Source: Cohnella fermenti (GTDB taxonomy: Bacteria > Bacillota > Bacilli > Paenibacillales > Paenibacillaceae). From it: a stretch of DNA of 64,000 nucleotides. Made by a program: the position numbers and the translations under genes. Shown here piece by piece: positions 16,305-24,217 of this stretch. The DNA is taken from positions 1-64,000 of the forward strand of contig NZ_SSOB01000006.1 in the NCBI RefSeq assembly GCF_004801405.1, read 5' to 3'. The stretch's first letter is position 1, and each line of letters starts with the position of its first letter. The notes beneath the pieces are model-generated. The model had not been told where the DNA came from. It ran no database searches and saw only the letters and a program-made list of their open reading frames with translations.

Positions 16305-17087
16305 TTACCCTCTCCGTCTCATGAGCCGCACGATCGGATCGAACCCTCCCGAGATCTCGATCGCATTCCCCGTCACGAAGTCCGACTCCGGCAGGCACAG
16401 GAAGCCGATCACCCGGGCCACGTCCTCTCCGGTTCCGGGCCGCCCGCGCTTGGCTTCTTCGTCCGTCATCCCGTGCGCGTCGGCGATTCCCATCTCCTTG
16501 AGCTCTCCGCGAATGTCTCCCGGGCATACCATATTCACCGTAATGCCGCCGATCGCTTCCTCCTCGGCGAGCGTCTTCGTGAACGAGACGAGCCCCACCT
16601 TCGCAGCCGCATACACCGCCCGGTGCGGCCACGACCTCGTCTCCGCCGCGCGTCCGAACCCGAAGTGGATGATCCGCCCCCACTTCCTCGCCCTCATGCC
16701 CGGCAGCACCCGATGGTCGAGCAGCATCGTGCCGACCAGATTGCCGTTCATGAGATAATGTATGTCGTCTACGCTATAGTCTGCGAACAGCTTGCGTTCC
16801 CGAATGAACGGGCCCGCGTTGTTCACAAGAATGTCCACGCCGCCAAGCTCCGCTTCCGTCGACCGGACCAGGCGTTCCGCCTGCTCCGCGATCGCGATGT
16901 CGCCTTGAAGCGCGACCGACCGCCGCCCCATGGCGCGGATCTCCCGGACGAGAGCCTGCGCTTCCGCCTCGCTGCTCACGTAATTGACCGCGACGTCGCA
17001 GCCGAGTGAAGCGAGCTCCAGCGCGGTTCTCCGCCCGAGCCCCTTCGCGCTTCCAGTCACCAATGCCGTTCTTCCCTCAAGCCTCAT
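16305..17087 (-). CDS. Short-chain dehydrogenase/reductase family protein
   Basis: A 260-residue Rossmann-fold SDR. The cofactor motif is VTGSAKGLG, the fold motif is LVNNAG, and the catalytic YxxxK is YAAAK. The serine usually found about 13 residues before the Tyr is not there (the stretch reads HFGFGRAAETRSW), so catalysis may be altered or the enzyme may not be a classical dehydrogenase. I chose the ATG at 17087 after GGGGAGGGG; a GTG at 17126 overlaps the upstream stop as GTGA and is also possible. It forms a unit with the HEPN-like gene. Confidence 0.85.
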   Translation of the reverse strand: MRLEGRTALVTGSAKGLGRRTALELASLGCDVAVNYVSSEAEAQALVREIRAMGRRSVALQGDIAIAEQAERLVRSTEAELGGVDILVNNAGPFIRERKLFADYSVDDIHYLMNGNLVGTMLLDHRVLPGMRARKWGRIIHFGFGRAAETRSWPHRAVYAAAKVGLVSFTKTLAEEEAIGGITVNMVCPGDIRGELKEMGIADAHGMTDEEAKRGRPGTGEDVARVIGFLCLPESDFVTGNAIEISGGFDPIVRLMRRRG

Positions 17088-17122
17088 GATCGGTCGTTGC
17101 CCCTCCCCATGAGCATGTCCTG

Positions 17123-17833
17123 TCACGATTTAACGATCGGATACGCATATCGGAACGAGAGCGCAAGGGAGCGATAAACCATCTCCCAGCCCTCCTCCAG
17201 GTCTCGCAGGTTAAGCGTGATGTTCTCCAAGTAAGGGTCGATCCTCATCTTCTCGGAGTGCAGGCTCTGGAATAGATCGTCTTGCAGTTCTGAATTCATA
17301 TGATGAATCTCCAGGTTGCGCCGCTTGCGCAACCGGTTCATGGCATCCCCGTACCGTTCCTTGAGCTCCTGGAGCCCGTACGCCAGCCTCGTGTGCTGAT
17401 TCTTCTGCCGCATCGCCCGCAGCACCGTGAAGTAGGAGAATTGACGCTTCACCCGCTCCGTGCGAAGCTCAAGCAGATCGTTGAGCAGCGTGCCCAGCTT
17501 GTCGAGCAGAGAGAACACCCGGATGAAAGCGTTCTTGTCATAATAGACATGACGGTAATAATCCAGCCTCTCCTCCGCCGACATCTCCTCCAGCGTGCTT
17601 CGCTTCACTCGTTCGGCGTACCGTCCGGCCGCATACACGCTCTGCTCCAGCTCGTCCAGGGAGCGCAGCAAGCCCTCCGCCCATATCGCATACGTTCTCC
17701 GCTTTACGACCTGATCCCGATTCTGCCGTTCCTGCTCCTGCAGTAGCCGAATAAACCTCTCGACGGCCTGTACCGCCTCCAGTGGCTGCCCCTCCCATTG
17801 CCTGGGCGGCTCGCCGAATATCGATCGCAGCAT
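17123..17833 (-). CDS. HEPN-like (Cthe_2314-type) protein
   Basis: A 236-residue, almost entirely helical protein. The segment RKRRNLEIHHMNSEL contains an R-x4-H motif typical of HEPN domains, and the arrangement resembles the Cthe_2314 HEPN family of Clostridia and Paenibacillaceae. HEPN proteins are often RNases in toxin or defence systems, but this family has no shown function and no antitoxin-like partner is adjacent; the next gene is an SDR. The ATG follows GCGGGAGGCGACGC. It has its own promoter upstream. Confidence 0.7.
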   Translation of the reverse strand: MLRSIFGEPPRQWEGQPLEAVQAVERFIRLLQEQERQNRDQVVKRRTYAIWAEGLLRSLDELEQSVYAAGRYAERVKRSTLEEMSAEERLDYYRHVYYDKNAFIRVFSLLDKLGTLLNDLLELRTERVKRQFSYFTVLRAMRQKNQHTRLAYGLQELKERYGDAMNRLRKRRNLEIHHMNSELQDDLFQSLHSEKMRIDPYLENITLNLRDLEEGWEMVYRSLALSFRYAYPIVKS

Positions 17834-17865
17834 GCGTCGCCTCCCGCCTTACGGTCCATTCTTGT

Positions 17866-17894
17866 ATTGTAACTCACCAGCGCCCGGGGCTCAA
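17866..17894 (-). promoter_or_regulatory. Sigma-A promoter of the HEPN-like/SDR unit
   Basis: Minus strand TTGAGC (17889-17894), 17-bp spacer, TACAAT (17866-17871). The rest of 17895-18117 has no gene I can support. Confidence 0.65.
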
Positions 17895-18117
17895 CCGATG
17901 GAAGGACTGACGGGAGCAAGGAGAGGACGACTGCGGAGATAAGACCCGCTGGCACGCTGCTGAGGAAGCGCTCGGAAGGTGAACGGCCGGCATCCGTTCC
18001 AAGAACGCTCCCCCTCCGCCGCTTCTGCCGTTGAATTAAATATGAAATATAACGCTGAGTCTTAACGATTCGGATCAAACCGAGGGAATACCTGAATATC
18101 CCACAATACTACTTGAA

Positions 18118-18146
18118 TTGACATTTTTATGTTTTTTAAATACAAT
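18118..18146 (+). promoter_or_regulatory. Strong sigma-A promoter of the solute-binding lipoprotein pair
   Basis: TTGACA (18118-18123), exactly 17-bp AT-rich spacer, TACAAT (18141-18146), 27 bases before the GTG start. The -35 is perfect and the -10 has one mismatch. Confidence 0.8.
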
Positions 18147-18173
18147 TATAAAAAAGGAAAATAAGGTGGTAAA

Positions 18174-19406
18174 GTGAAAAAATTACTTATCATGCTTTTT
18201 GGAGTAGTCATTTCACTATCGCTTTGTTTGACAGGTTGCAGAGATAACCAAACTCTTCCTCCCTATCATACTGAACACCAAAACATTCGAATTGGTTACA
18301 CTTCTGAACATAATTTTAATCAACGATTTGGCAATCTCATTCAACAACAATTCCCTGACTACCGAACTGAAGTTATTCCTTTAATGGAAGCAATCAAGAG
18401 CAGGACACCGATAGAGGATTGGCTAAAATCAAATTCTGTCGATCTGATTTATGTAAATTCAAGTCAATTCCAGAGCCTTATTGACGATAATCTTTTGTCC
18501 GATTTAGGCAATCCTTTATCGAAAGATCCTTCTATAGAAGAGAGCATCATTCCGCAAGTATTCGAACTCACAAAGCTATTTGGTCAAGGCAAGGTTTTTG
18601 GGTTGCCCTCCAATTTTTACAGTCAAGCTATTATCTATAACCAAGATCAATACGATCAAGCCTCATCTCCTTATCCGGGAGATGGAATGAGTTGGGACGA
18701 GTTTTTAACCACCATTCCCAAAGAGGGCGGACTGTCCGTTCATGCAACCAGTCCATTTCATTTTCTTACTATGATTGGACAGTCTTCTAATCTTAAGATG
18801 ATAGACTCTGCAACAGGAGAAGTGACCATTGACACCCCTGCTTGGAACAGAATATGGAAGATGACCATCGATGCCGTAAAGAACGGAAGTCTGCATTTGG
18901 ATGCGGCCAACGACAATCCGTTTATACAAGGGAATCGCTCTGCCGCTTTGATTTCTTATGAAGAATTTAAAATATTTGAACAAGCAATGCCCGATTTTCG
19001 GTGGTCCATGACAACGATTCCTTCGGCTTCCGCCTCAAATGAGACAAACTCATCGATCGTAGCCGATGGTTTCTGGGTAATTCCGTTTGATTCTCCACAT
19101 CCGCAAGAGGCATGGAATATCCTCACGTTTTTATTAAGCGACAAGGTCGCGAGATGGGGATATCGTTCTGCCTATGGATTCTCAACCCTATCTCGGCTAT
19201 TCTCGCAGGATTCAACCTATAGCGAGATAATATCGGCATTCTACAGAATGCGCCCGCGTCTGGCATCGGCGTCATCCTGGCCAGATTCGCTCCCGGAGAT
19301 TGTTAACAAGTATTTTGAAGAGATAGTATCGGATTCAACTACATTGGAGGCAGGATTAAAATCCATCCAGAGCCAAGCGGAAGCGCTGAATGACTCCAGT
19401 CCGTGA
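18174..19406 (+). CDS. Extracellular solute-binding lipoprotein (ABC family 1 type), orphan
   Basis: A 410-residue lipoprotein: signal peptide of about 20 residues ending in the lipobox LTGC (C22), then a bilobed binding protein of the sugar type (VDLIYVNSSQFQSLIDDNLL; GKVFGLPSNFYSQAIIYNQ; QGNRSAALISYEEF; VADGFWVIPFDSPHPQEAWNILTFL). It would capture a ligand, probably a sugar, outside the membrane. No permease or ATPase gene is beside it. The gene is AT-rich compared with neighbours, suggesting a different origin or selection. GTG start after AAGGTGG. Confidence 0.85.
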   Translation: MKKLLIMLFGVVISLSLCLTGCRDNQTLPPYHTEHQNIRIGYTSEHNFNQRFGNLIQQQFPDYRTEVIPLMEAIKSRTPIEDWLKSNSVDLIYVNSSQFQSLIDDNLLSDLGNPLSKDPSIEESIIPQVFELTKLFGQGKVFGLPSNFYSQAIIYNQDQYDQASSPYPGDGMSWDEFLTTIPKEGGLSVHATSPFHFLTMIGQSSNLKMIDSATGEVTIDTPAWNRIWKMTIDAVKNGSLHLDAANDNPFIQGNRSAALISYEEFKIFEQAMPDFRWSMTTIPSASASNETNSSIVADGFWVIPFDSPHPQEAWNILTFLLSDKVARWGYRSAYGFSTLSRLFSQDSTYSEIISAFYRMRPRLASASSWPDSLPEIVNKYFEEIVSDSTTLEAGLKSIQSQAEALNDSSP

Positions 19407-19460
19407 TGCTCCGTGCAGACAATCCCATGGAGAAGATTTTGTTTAAGGGGAGTCGATTTT

Positions 19461-20768
19461 TTGCTGCAACGTTCATTCTCTCTCGTCGTTCTCGGCACAG
19501 CAGCATTAATTGTAAGCGGGTGCAGCGCGACAGCTCCTCAGGAGCCTATCACCCTAACCGTAAACTATCCATCCGCCCAGCAATTTTATAAGCTGTACGG
19601 ATATGCTTTCGAGAACGCTAATCCCAATATATCCGTACAAGTTATTCAAGATTCGACTATGGATACGACAATGGCTCCATCTACGGATCTTGTTTACCTT
19701 GCCAGCCTGCCCGACCTTGAGACAAGAATCGAACATGGCGAATTGGTCGAGCTGGACTCCTTCATTCGGCAGACCAAATTCGACATCGACTCCCTCTCCC
19801 CGATTGTCCTGACCATGCTGCGTTCGGCCGGAGATGGGCAATTGTTCAGCCTGGCTGCTAATTTTCAGAGTGAAGCGCTCTATTACAATAAATCATTATT
19901 CCAGCAATACAATGTTCCTGTTCCCCACGATCAGATGACCTGGGAGGAGGTTCTTCTTCTGGCCATGCGCTTCCCGCCCGAGACTCCGGAAGGCGCGCCG
20001 CTGTACGGGATGCACATGAACTTCTACAAGAACGTGGAGCTCAATTATATATTGGATATGGGAGCGACGGAGGGATTAACCTACCTGAATGCCGACACTT
20101 ATCAAATAACAATGAACACCGAGAACTGGGCGAAAATATGGGAATTAGCGGTTCGAGCATTCCAGTCCGGAGCTATCTACGATAAAGAGGAAAGCACGGA
20201 TGCCGACGCCATGTTAAATCCCCCCTTCTACATGGGGCGAGCCGCTATGACCAAATCTTCCTTCCTGACGGCCTACAACTTCGAGCCCTTCTCTAAATAT
20301 CCGAATGGCCAAACCACCGACTGGGGGATGGTCACGGTTCCCGTCGATTCACACTCCCCCTCGCTGTCCCGTTCGTACTCGATATTCGAGAATTATGGGA
20401 TTGCTTCGTCCTCCGAGAATAAAGAAGCGGCGTGGAAGCTTCTGTCCTTCATTGCAAACGATCCAACGAACAGTACATATTTGGCGCAAGCCGCTCCGAA
20501 TCGAGGGCTGCCGGCCAATTTAACTTATATGCAGCCGATTGCAGGACACGATCTATCCCCGCTCATTCGACTGGACCCGGCGCCGTATACCGTCAATCCA
20601 TATCTCGTTTTCCCTGCATCCATCCTCGATGCCTTCGCGGATACGACTCAGAACATTGTGGATGAAGCCATTGCCGGTCGCCTCTCGATCCCGCAAGCTC
20701 TGGCGGAAGTAGAGACGCGCGGCCAAGCGGCCGTCGACGAAGCCCGAAATAAACTACTCAATGAATAA
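19461..20768 (+). CDS. Second extracellular solute-binding lipoprotein, paralogue in tandem
   Basis: A 435-residue lipoprotein: short signal peptide with lipobox VSGC, then a family 1 type binding protein (LVYLASLPDLETRIEHGELVEL; GQLFSLAANFQSEALYYNKSL; MGRAAMTKSSFLTAYNF; NKEAAWKLLSFIANDP). I prefer the TTG at 19461, which follows AAGGGGAG and gives a normal signal peptide; a GTG at 19413 adds 16 residues without a good Shine-Dalgarno site. Architecture follows the upstream gene, so a duplication is likely but old. A bidirectional terminator closes the unit. Ligand unknown. Confidence 0.85.
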   Translation: MLQRSFSLVVLGTAALIVSGCSATAPQEPITLTVNYPSAQQFYKLYGYAFENANPNISVQVIQDSTMDTTMAPSTDLVYLASLPDLETRIEHGELVELDSFIRQTKFDIDSLSPIVLTMLRSAGDGQLFSLAANFQSEALYYNKSLFQQYNVPVPHDQMTWEEVLLLAMRFPPETPEGAPLYGMHMNFYKNVELNYILDMGATEGLTYLNADTYQITMNTENWAKIWELAVRAFQSGAIYDKEESTDADAMLNPPFYMGRAAMTKSSFLTAYNFEPFSKYPNGQTTDWGMVTVPVDSHSPSLSRSYSIFENYGIASSSENKEAAWKLLSFIANDPTNSTYLAQAAPNRGLPANLTYMQPIAGHDLSPLIRLDPAPYTVNPYLVFPASILDAFADTTQNIVDEAIAGRLSIPQALAEVETRGQAAVDEARNKLLNE

Positions 20769-20773
20769 AAAGA

Positions 20774-20819
20774 GCCCGCTGTTCCCCGTGTAAAAATAAT
20801 GGGGAACAGCGGGCCTTTT
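20774..20819. terminator. Bidirectional terminator between the lipoprotein pair and ctaA
   Basis: GCCCGCTGTTCCCC pairs perfectly with GGGGAACAGCGGGC; TTTT follows on the plus strand and TCTTTTTATT on the minus strand. Confidence 0.92.
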
Positions 20820-20830
20820 GCATTACATTC

Positions 20831-21781
20831 TTATTGCGATGCTCTCGACAATTGCTTGGCCCGAATCATCAGCAGGGACATCGAGCTGAACAGCGCCGTG
20901 ATGATGATCGTATGGAGCAAGCTCGTGAACACGTAGGCGTCTTCGTTGCCGAGCGTCGCCGTCAGCAGCCAGCCGCTAAGCACTTGCGCCAGCACGAGTC
21001 CGAAGGAGACGAGCGCGAGGCGGCTCAGCTCGTGGGTTCGGCTCGCTTGCTTGCGGACGAAGAAGAACAGCGCGAGGATCAGGAAGAACAGCAGCGCGCC
21101 CGCAAGCCGATGGGCGAATACGATGCCGGTCGCTCCGTTGATCTCGGGCACGAACTCCCCGTTGCAGAGGGGCCAGCCGATGCAGCCGCCGGCCGAGTCG
21201 GTATGGCGAACGTAAGCCCCCAGATAGACGACGCCGTAGCAGTAAACGATGACGGCGAGCGTCGCCCGGAAGAGGGAGCCCGGAATGGATGCTGCAGCGG
21301 CTGTCTGCTTCCGTGCGGCATTGCCCGCTTCCTGCTCCTTCACCCGTCTTCTCGCCCAGGCGCTCAGCAGCCAAGTGAAGGTGAAGGCGATCATCGAGAT
21401 GCCGAAGTGAATGGCGAGAACCGCGTCCGAGGTCGGCCAGATGACCGCCATCATGCCGAGGATCGCTTGCGCGACCGTGAAGACCAGCGCCCCGCTGGCA
21501 TGGAACATCGCCTCCCCCGTCTCCGGCTTCGGCTTCAGCTTGAACGTGGCGATGAACACAATAAGAACAAGAATGCCTTCCAGGCCGCTGACGGCCCGAT
21601 GGGTATATTCAACCATGGATTCAAGCGTGTAGGCGGGAATGAACTTCCCGTGGCACAGAGGCCAGTCGGTGCCGCAGCCGCGGCCCGAGTCCGTATTCGT
21701 AACGACAACACCGGCCACAAGTACGAGAAACATGCCGATGCAGCTCCAGAGAGCCAGAAGACGATAGCGTTTAGAGGTCAT
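20831..21781 (-). CDS. ctaA: Heme A synthase (COX15/CtaA)
   Basis: A 316-residue, eight-helix membrane protein that oxidises the C8 methyl of heme O to give heme A for aa3-type oxidase. Two homologous halves each carry a paired-cysteine loop (GRGCGTDWPLCHG and GGCIGWPLCNG) and heme-ligand histidines (VEYTHRAVSG, LAIHFGIS, VFAHRLAGAL, SLLHTIII). The ATG at 21781 is best placed after GGGGATGGGC; another ATG lies two codons earlier. ctaB and sco are 23 kb away in this window, so the usual ctaA-ctaB pair is split. Confidence 0.95.
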   Translation of the reverse strand: MTSKRYRLLALWSCIGMFLVLVAGVVVTNTDSGRGCGTDWPLCHGKFIPAYTLESMVEYTHRAVSGLEGILVLIVFIATFKLKPKPETGEAMFHASGALVFTVAQAILGMMAVIWPTSDAVLAIHFGISMIAFTFTWLLSAWARRRVKEQEAGNAARKQTAAAASIPGSLFRATLAVIVYCYGVVYLGAYVRHTDSAGGCIGWPLCNGEFVPEINGATGIVFAHRLAGALLFFLILALFFFVRKQASRTHELSRLALVSFGLVLAQVLSGWLLTATLGNEDAYVFTSLLHTIIITALFSSMSLLMIRAKQLSRASQ

Positions 21782-21932
21782 GCCCATCCCCGATTTCTAA
21801 ATGAAAGTAAGCTCAACACGGCCTTCTTCATTATAACCAACCCCCCTGCACAAAACCATGTTCAAAGTGTGACGGTTTGACCGGGGCGCAGGCGCGTGAA
21901 CAAACGGCGAATTCCCGCATGATTTCCACACT

Positions 21933-21969
21933 AAAGAAGAAGCCCGCCGCAAGCTCTCTTACGGTGGGC
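21933..21969 (-). terminator. Terminator after the thioredoxin-like gene
   Basis: Minus strand GCCCACCGTAAG pairs with CTTGCGGCGGGC around a four-base loop, followed by TTCTTCTTT. Confidence 0.8.
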
Positions 21970-22008
21970 CCTTCGCGCAATCTCCTGCTCGGCTCCGAGT
22001 CGAGCCGC

Positions 22009-22362
22009 TTACTCCGCCGAGGACGGCAGCACGTTCGCCACCTCGAGGGCGCGATCGAGGAATTGCTCGATCTCCTCGCGGGACTTGCGCAGCTTGTTCA
22101 CGAACCGAACAAGCTCCTTGCCGTCCCGGAACGCGATAAAGCTCGGGATGCCGAGAATGTTCAGCTCCTCGCACAGGTCCGCCAGGTCGTCGCGGTCGAT
22201 CTCGACGAACGAGATTCGGCCCTCATACTTCTGCTCGACATCCGGCATAAACGGCTCGATAAAATGACAGTCCTTGCACCATGTCGTCTTGAAGACGGCC
22301 ACCGTCAGCCCGGGCTTGCCGATCTGCTCGCGGAAGGCCGCGTCCTCCGATATCTTGCGCAT
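22009..22362 (-). CDS. Thioredoxin-family protein
   Basis: A 117-residue thioredoxin fold without a signal peptide. The redox motif is WCKDC (C29, C32) rather than WCGPC, the cis-proline strand is GIPSFIAFRDG, and DRDDLADLCEELNILG fits the fold. It resembles the YtpP/YdbP group of small cytoplasmic thioredoxin-like proteins. The KD pair in the active site should change its redox potential relative to thioredoxin. The ATG follows AGGGAGG. Partner unknown. Confidence 0.85.
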   Translation of the reverse strand: MRKISEDAAFREQIGKPGLTVAVFKTTWCKDCHFIEPFMPDVEQKYEGRISFVEIDRDDLADLCEELNILGIPSFIAFRDGKELVRFVNKLRKSREEIEQFLDRALEVANVLPSSAE

Positions 22363-22429
22363 GTCGAATCCTCCCTGTTGCCAGTCGTTCTCGCTTCGCT
22401 GTCGTTAGCGGTTATCGACCATTATACGA

Positions 22430-24043
22430 CTACAGATCGCGCTCGATCAAGACGCCATAGACCTCGCCCGACTCGTCGTCTCCTATCAAGCTGATCTGTG
22501 CGCCGAGCAGCCCGAGCAGATCGTCCGCATGCGCGTAAGCAAGCCCGTCGATCGCGACGACCGGATGGCTCCACGTCGTCCAGGCTCCGTTGACCTTCAC
22601 CTGGTCGCTGCCCACCGACAGGGCCGCTTGCAGGTAAGTCGCCTCGTCGTAGAAGCCCACCTTGCCGCCGCTGTAGGTTACGCTCGCCTCGAAGTTCTCC
22701 AGCGTCTGGCGCACCGGCAGCAGAATCTCGCCGTTCTCGTCTTCGTAATACGGGGCTTCCCAGTTCCAGACATCGACCGGGTACAGCATAAAGCTCGTAT
22801 CGTCGATCGCCAAGTCGTTCTTGAGCAGGTCATAGATCAGGGAATCGCTGTTGAACTGGCGAAGCGCGCGGACCGATGTCATGCCTGCCAGCTCGTCCGC
22901 CCCGAGGGAACGCAGCGGCTTCTCGACATCGGGAATCGGAGCCGCGTCCTCGTCGACCCAATTCTCCTGGTCGAAGCGAATCGTGACCGATTCGAGCGGC
23001 ACCGCTCCATAGCCTGCTTGTTCCGGAATCGCGATCGTAAGCTCCGCGGACGCCTTGCGGATGCTCAGGCTCGAGTCCACGTACAGGTCGGCGACCAGTG
23101 TCGTCGACTTCTCGAACCCCATATCCGGGTCTTCTTCAAGCTCTTCGAGGTACGCTTCGAATTCCTCCTTCATCTGCCCGAAGCTGTCGATCATCTCGCC
23201 GGAAGTCTCCGCAATATCTTCCTCGGACGGGAGATCGCTCTCCGTCAGCCCGAGCGCTTCCTGCAGCTCCGGAGGCAGCTCCCCGAGCCATGCGGCGACT
23301 TCGGTCAGCAGCTTCTTGAGGCCCTCCTCGTCGCTCGCCAGCGCGTCCAGATAGACGGGAACGAGGTCCGCCAGATCCTTGCCGTTCAGCTCGGCATGAA
23401 CGGCGGTCACGTTCGTCTGCGTTCCGTTAAGGTCGATGCTCGTCCCCTTCGCTTCGATCGAAGGCGGGTTCGGCAGGTGGCCGATAAAGTAGGTCGCGAC
23501 GGAGCGAACGAGGGTCTTGCCTTCCTCCGTGCCGGCCAGACCCAGCCATGGCGATTCCCCGACCATGCCGCCGGATGCAATGCCTCCGAGTCCGTCCGCT
23601 TCGCCAAGATCGAGATACAGCGGACGCTTCGCCCCTTCTACCTCAATCAACAGCGCGGACTCATCCGCATGGAGGCGGAACGGAATCTCTCCCTTGCCGA
23701 ACGACAGCACGCCGGTCGAGAGCAGCCGGCCATCCCCATCCGTCCTCGTCCCGTTCAGCTTCAAAGTAACCGAGGACAGCCACTCCGTCCAGCGCTTTAA
23801 CTGCGCCGCGTCCTCCTCGCTCTCGCCAGCGAGGTCCTCCGCCAGCAGCTCGTCGTTCCAATCCAGGCTGAATCCGATCGTCGTCGACGTCGTTTGTTGC
23901 GCATCTACGGACACCGATGCCACCGTCTTCTCCACCAATACCTTGTTCAGGTCAAGTCCTCCGACCGATTCGCAGCCCGCCGGAACGGCAGCCAGCAGCA
24001 CGGCCATCGAAGGAACAAGCCATCTCTTAAATCCCACGCCCAT
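22430..24043 (-). CDS. Large lipoprotein with C-terminal copper-amine-oxidase-N-like domain
   Basis: A 537-residue secreted lipoprotein: signal peptide with lipobox-like VPAGC, a long acidic beta-rich body (an internal region DWNDELLAEDLAGESEEDAAQL and an EEDIAETSGEMID helix), and a C-terminal region (KVNGAWTTWSHPVVAIDGLAYAHADDLLGLLGAQISLI) that resembles the stalk domain called copper amine oxidase N-terminal domain, common in Paenibacillus surface proteins. The domain here has no copper or catalytic role. Function unknown; a cell-surface structural or binding role is likely. Confidence 0.72.
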   Translation of the reverse strand: MGVGFKRWLVPSMAVLLAAVPAGCESVGGLDLNKVLVEKTVASVSVDAQQTTSTTIGFSLDWNDELLAEDLAGESEEDAAQLKRWTEWLSSVTLKLNGTRTDGDGRLLSTGVLSFGKGEIPFRLHADESALLIEVEGAKRPLYLDLGEADGLGGIASGGMVGESPWLGLAGTEEGKTLVRSVATYFIGHLPNPPSIEAKGTSIDLNGTQTNVTAVHAELNGKDLADLVPVYLDALASDEEGLKKLLTEVAAWLGELPPELQEALGLTESDLPSEEDIAETSGEMIDSFGQMKEEFEAYLEELEEDPDMGFEKSTTLVADLYVDSSLSIRKASAELTIAIPEQAGYGAVPLESVTIRFDQENWVDEDAAPIPDVEKPLRSLGADELAGMTSVRALRQFNSDSLIYDLLKNDLAIDDTSFMLYPVDVWNWEAPYYEDENGEILLPVRQTLENFEASVTYSGGKVGFYDEATYLQAALSVGSDQVKVNGAWTTWSHPVVAIDGLAYAHADDLLGLLGAQISLIGDDESGEVYGVLIERDL

Positions 24044-24160
24044 CGTTACTCCTCGCTCTCTACTAAGTTGAATCGTTCTTGCTCTCCACGACTCCTAACA
24101 TGGTTAGTTCGACAGACGGGATGGATATCCTTCCATGGAAGGGGAGTTTTGGGATATGAC

Positions 24161-24204
24161 AAAAAGCGATGCCGAGCCCCGATCGCTCAGGGACGACATC
24201 GCTT
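24161..24204 (-). terminator. Terminator after the flippase gene
   Basis: Minus strand AAGCGATG pairs with CATCGCTT across a GC-rich 28-base loop, followed by TTT. Confidence 0.7.
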
Positions 24205-24217
24205 CAGCTCTTCCGGC

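Noticed and set aside
19413-19460. GTG start for the second solute-binding lipoprotein
   Set aside because: No Shine-Dalgarno site and it would place 16 polar/basic residues before a normal signal peptide; the TTG at 19461 is better placed.
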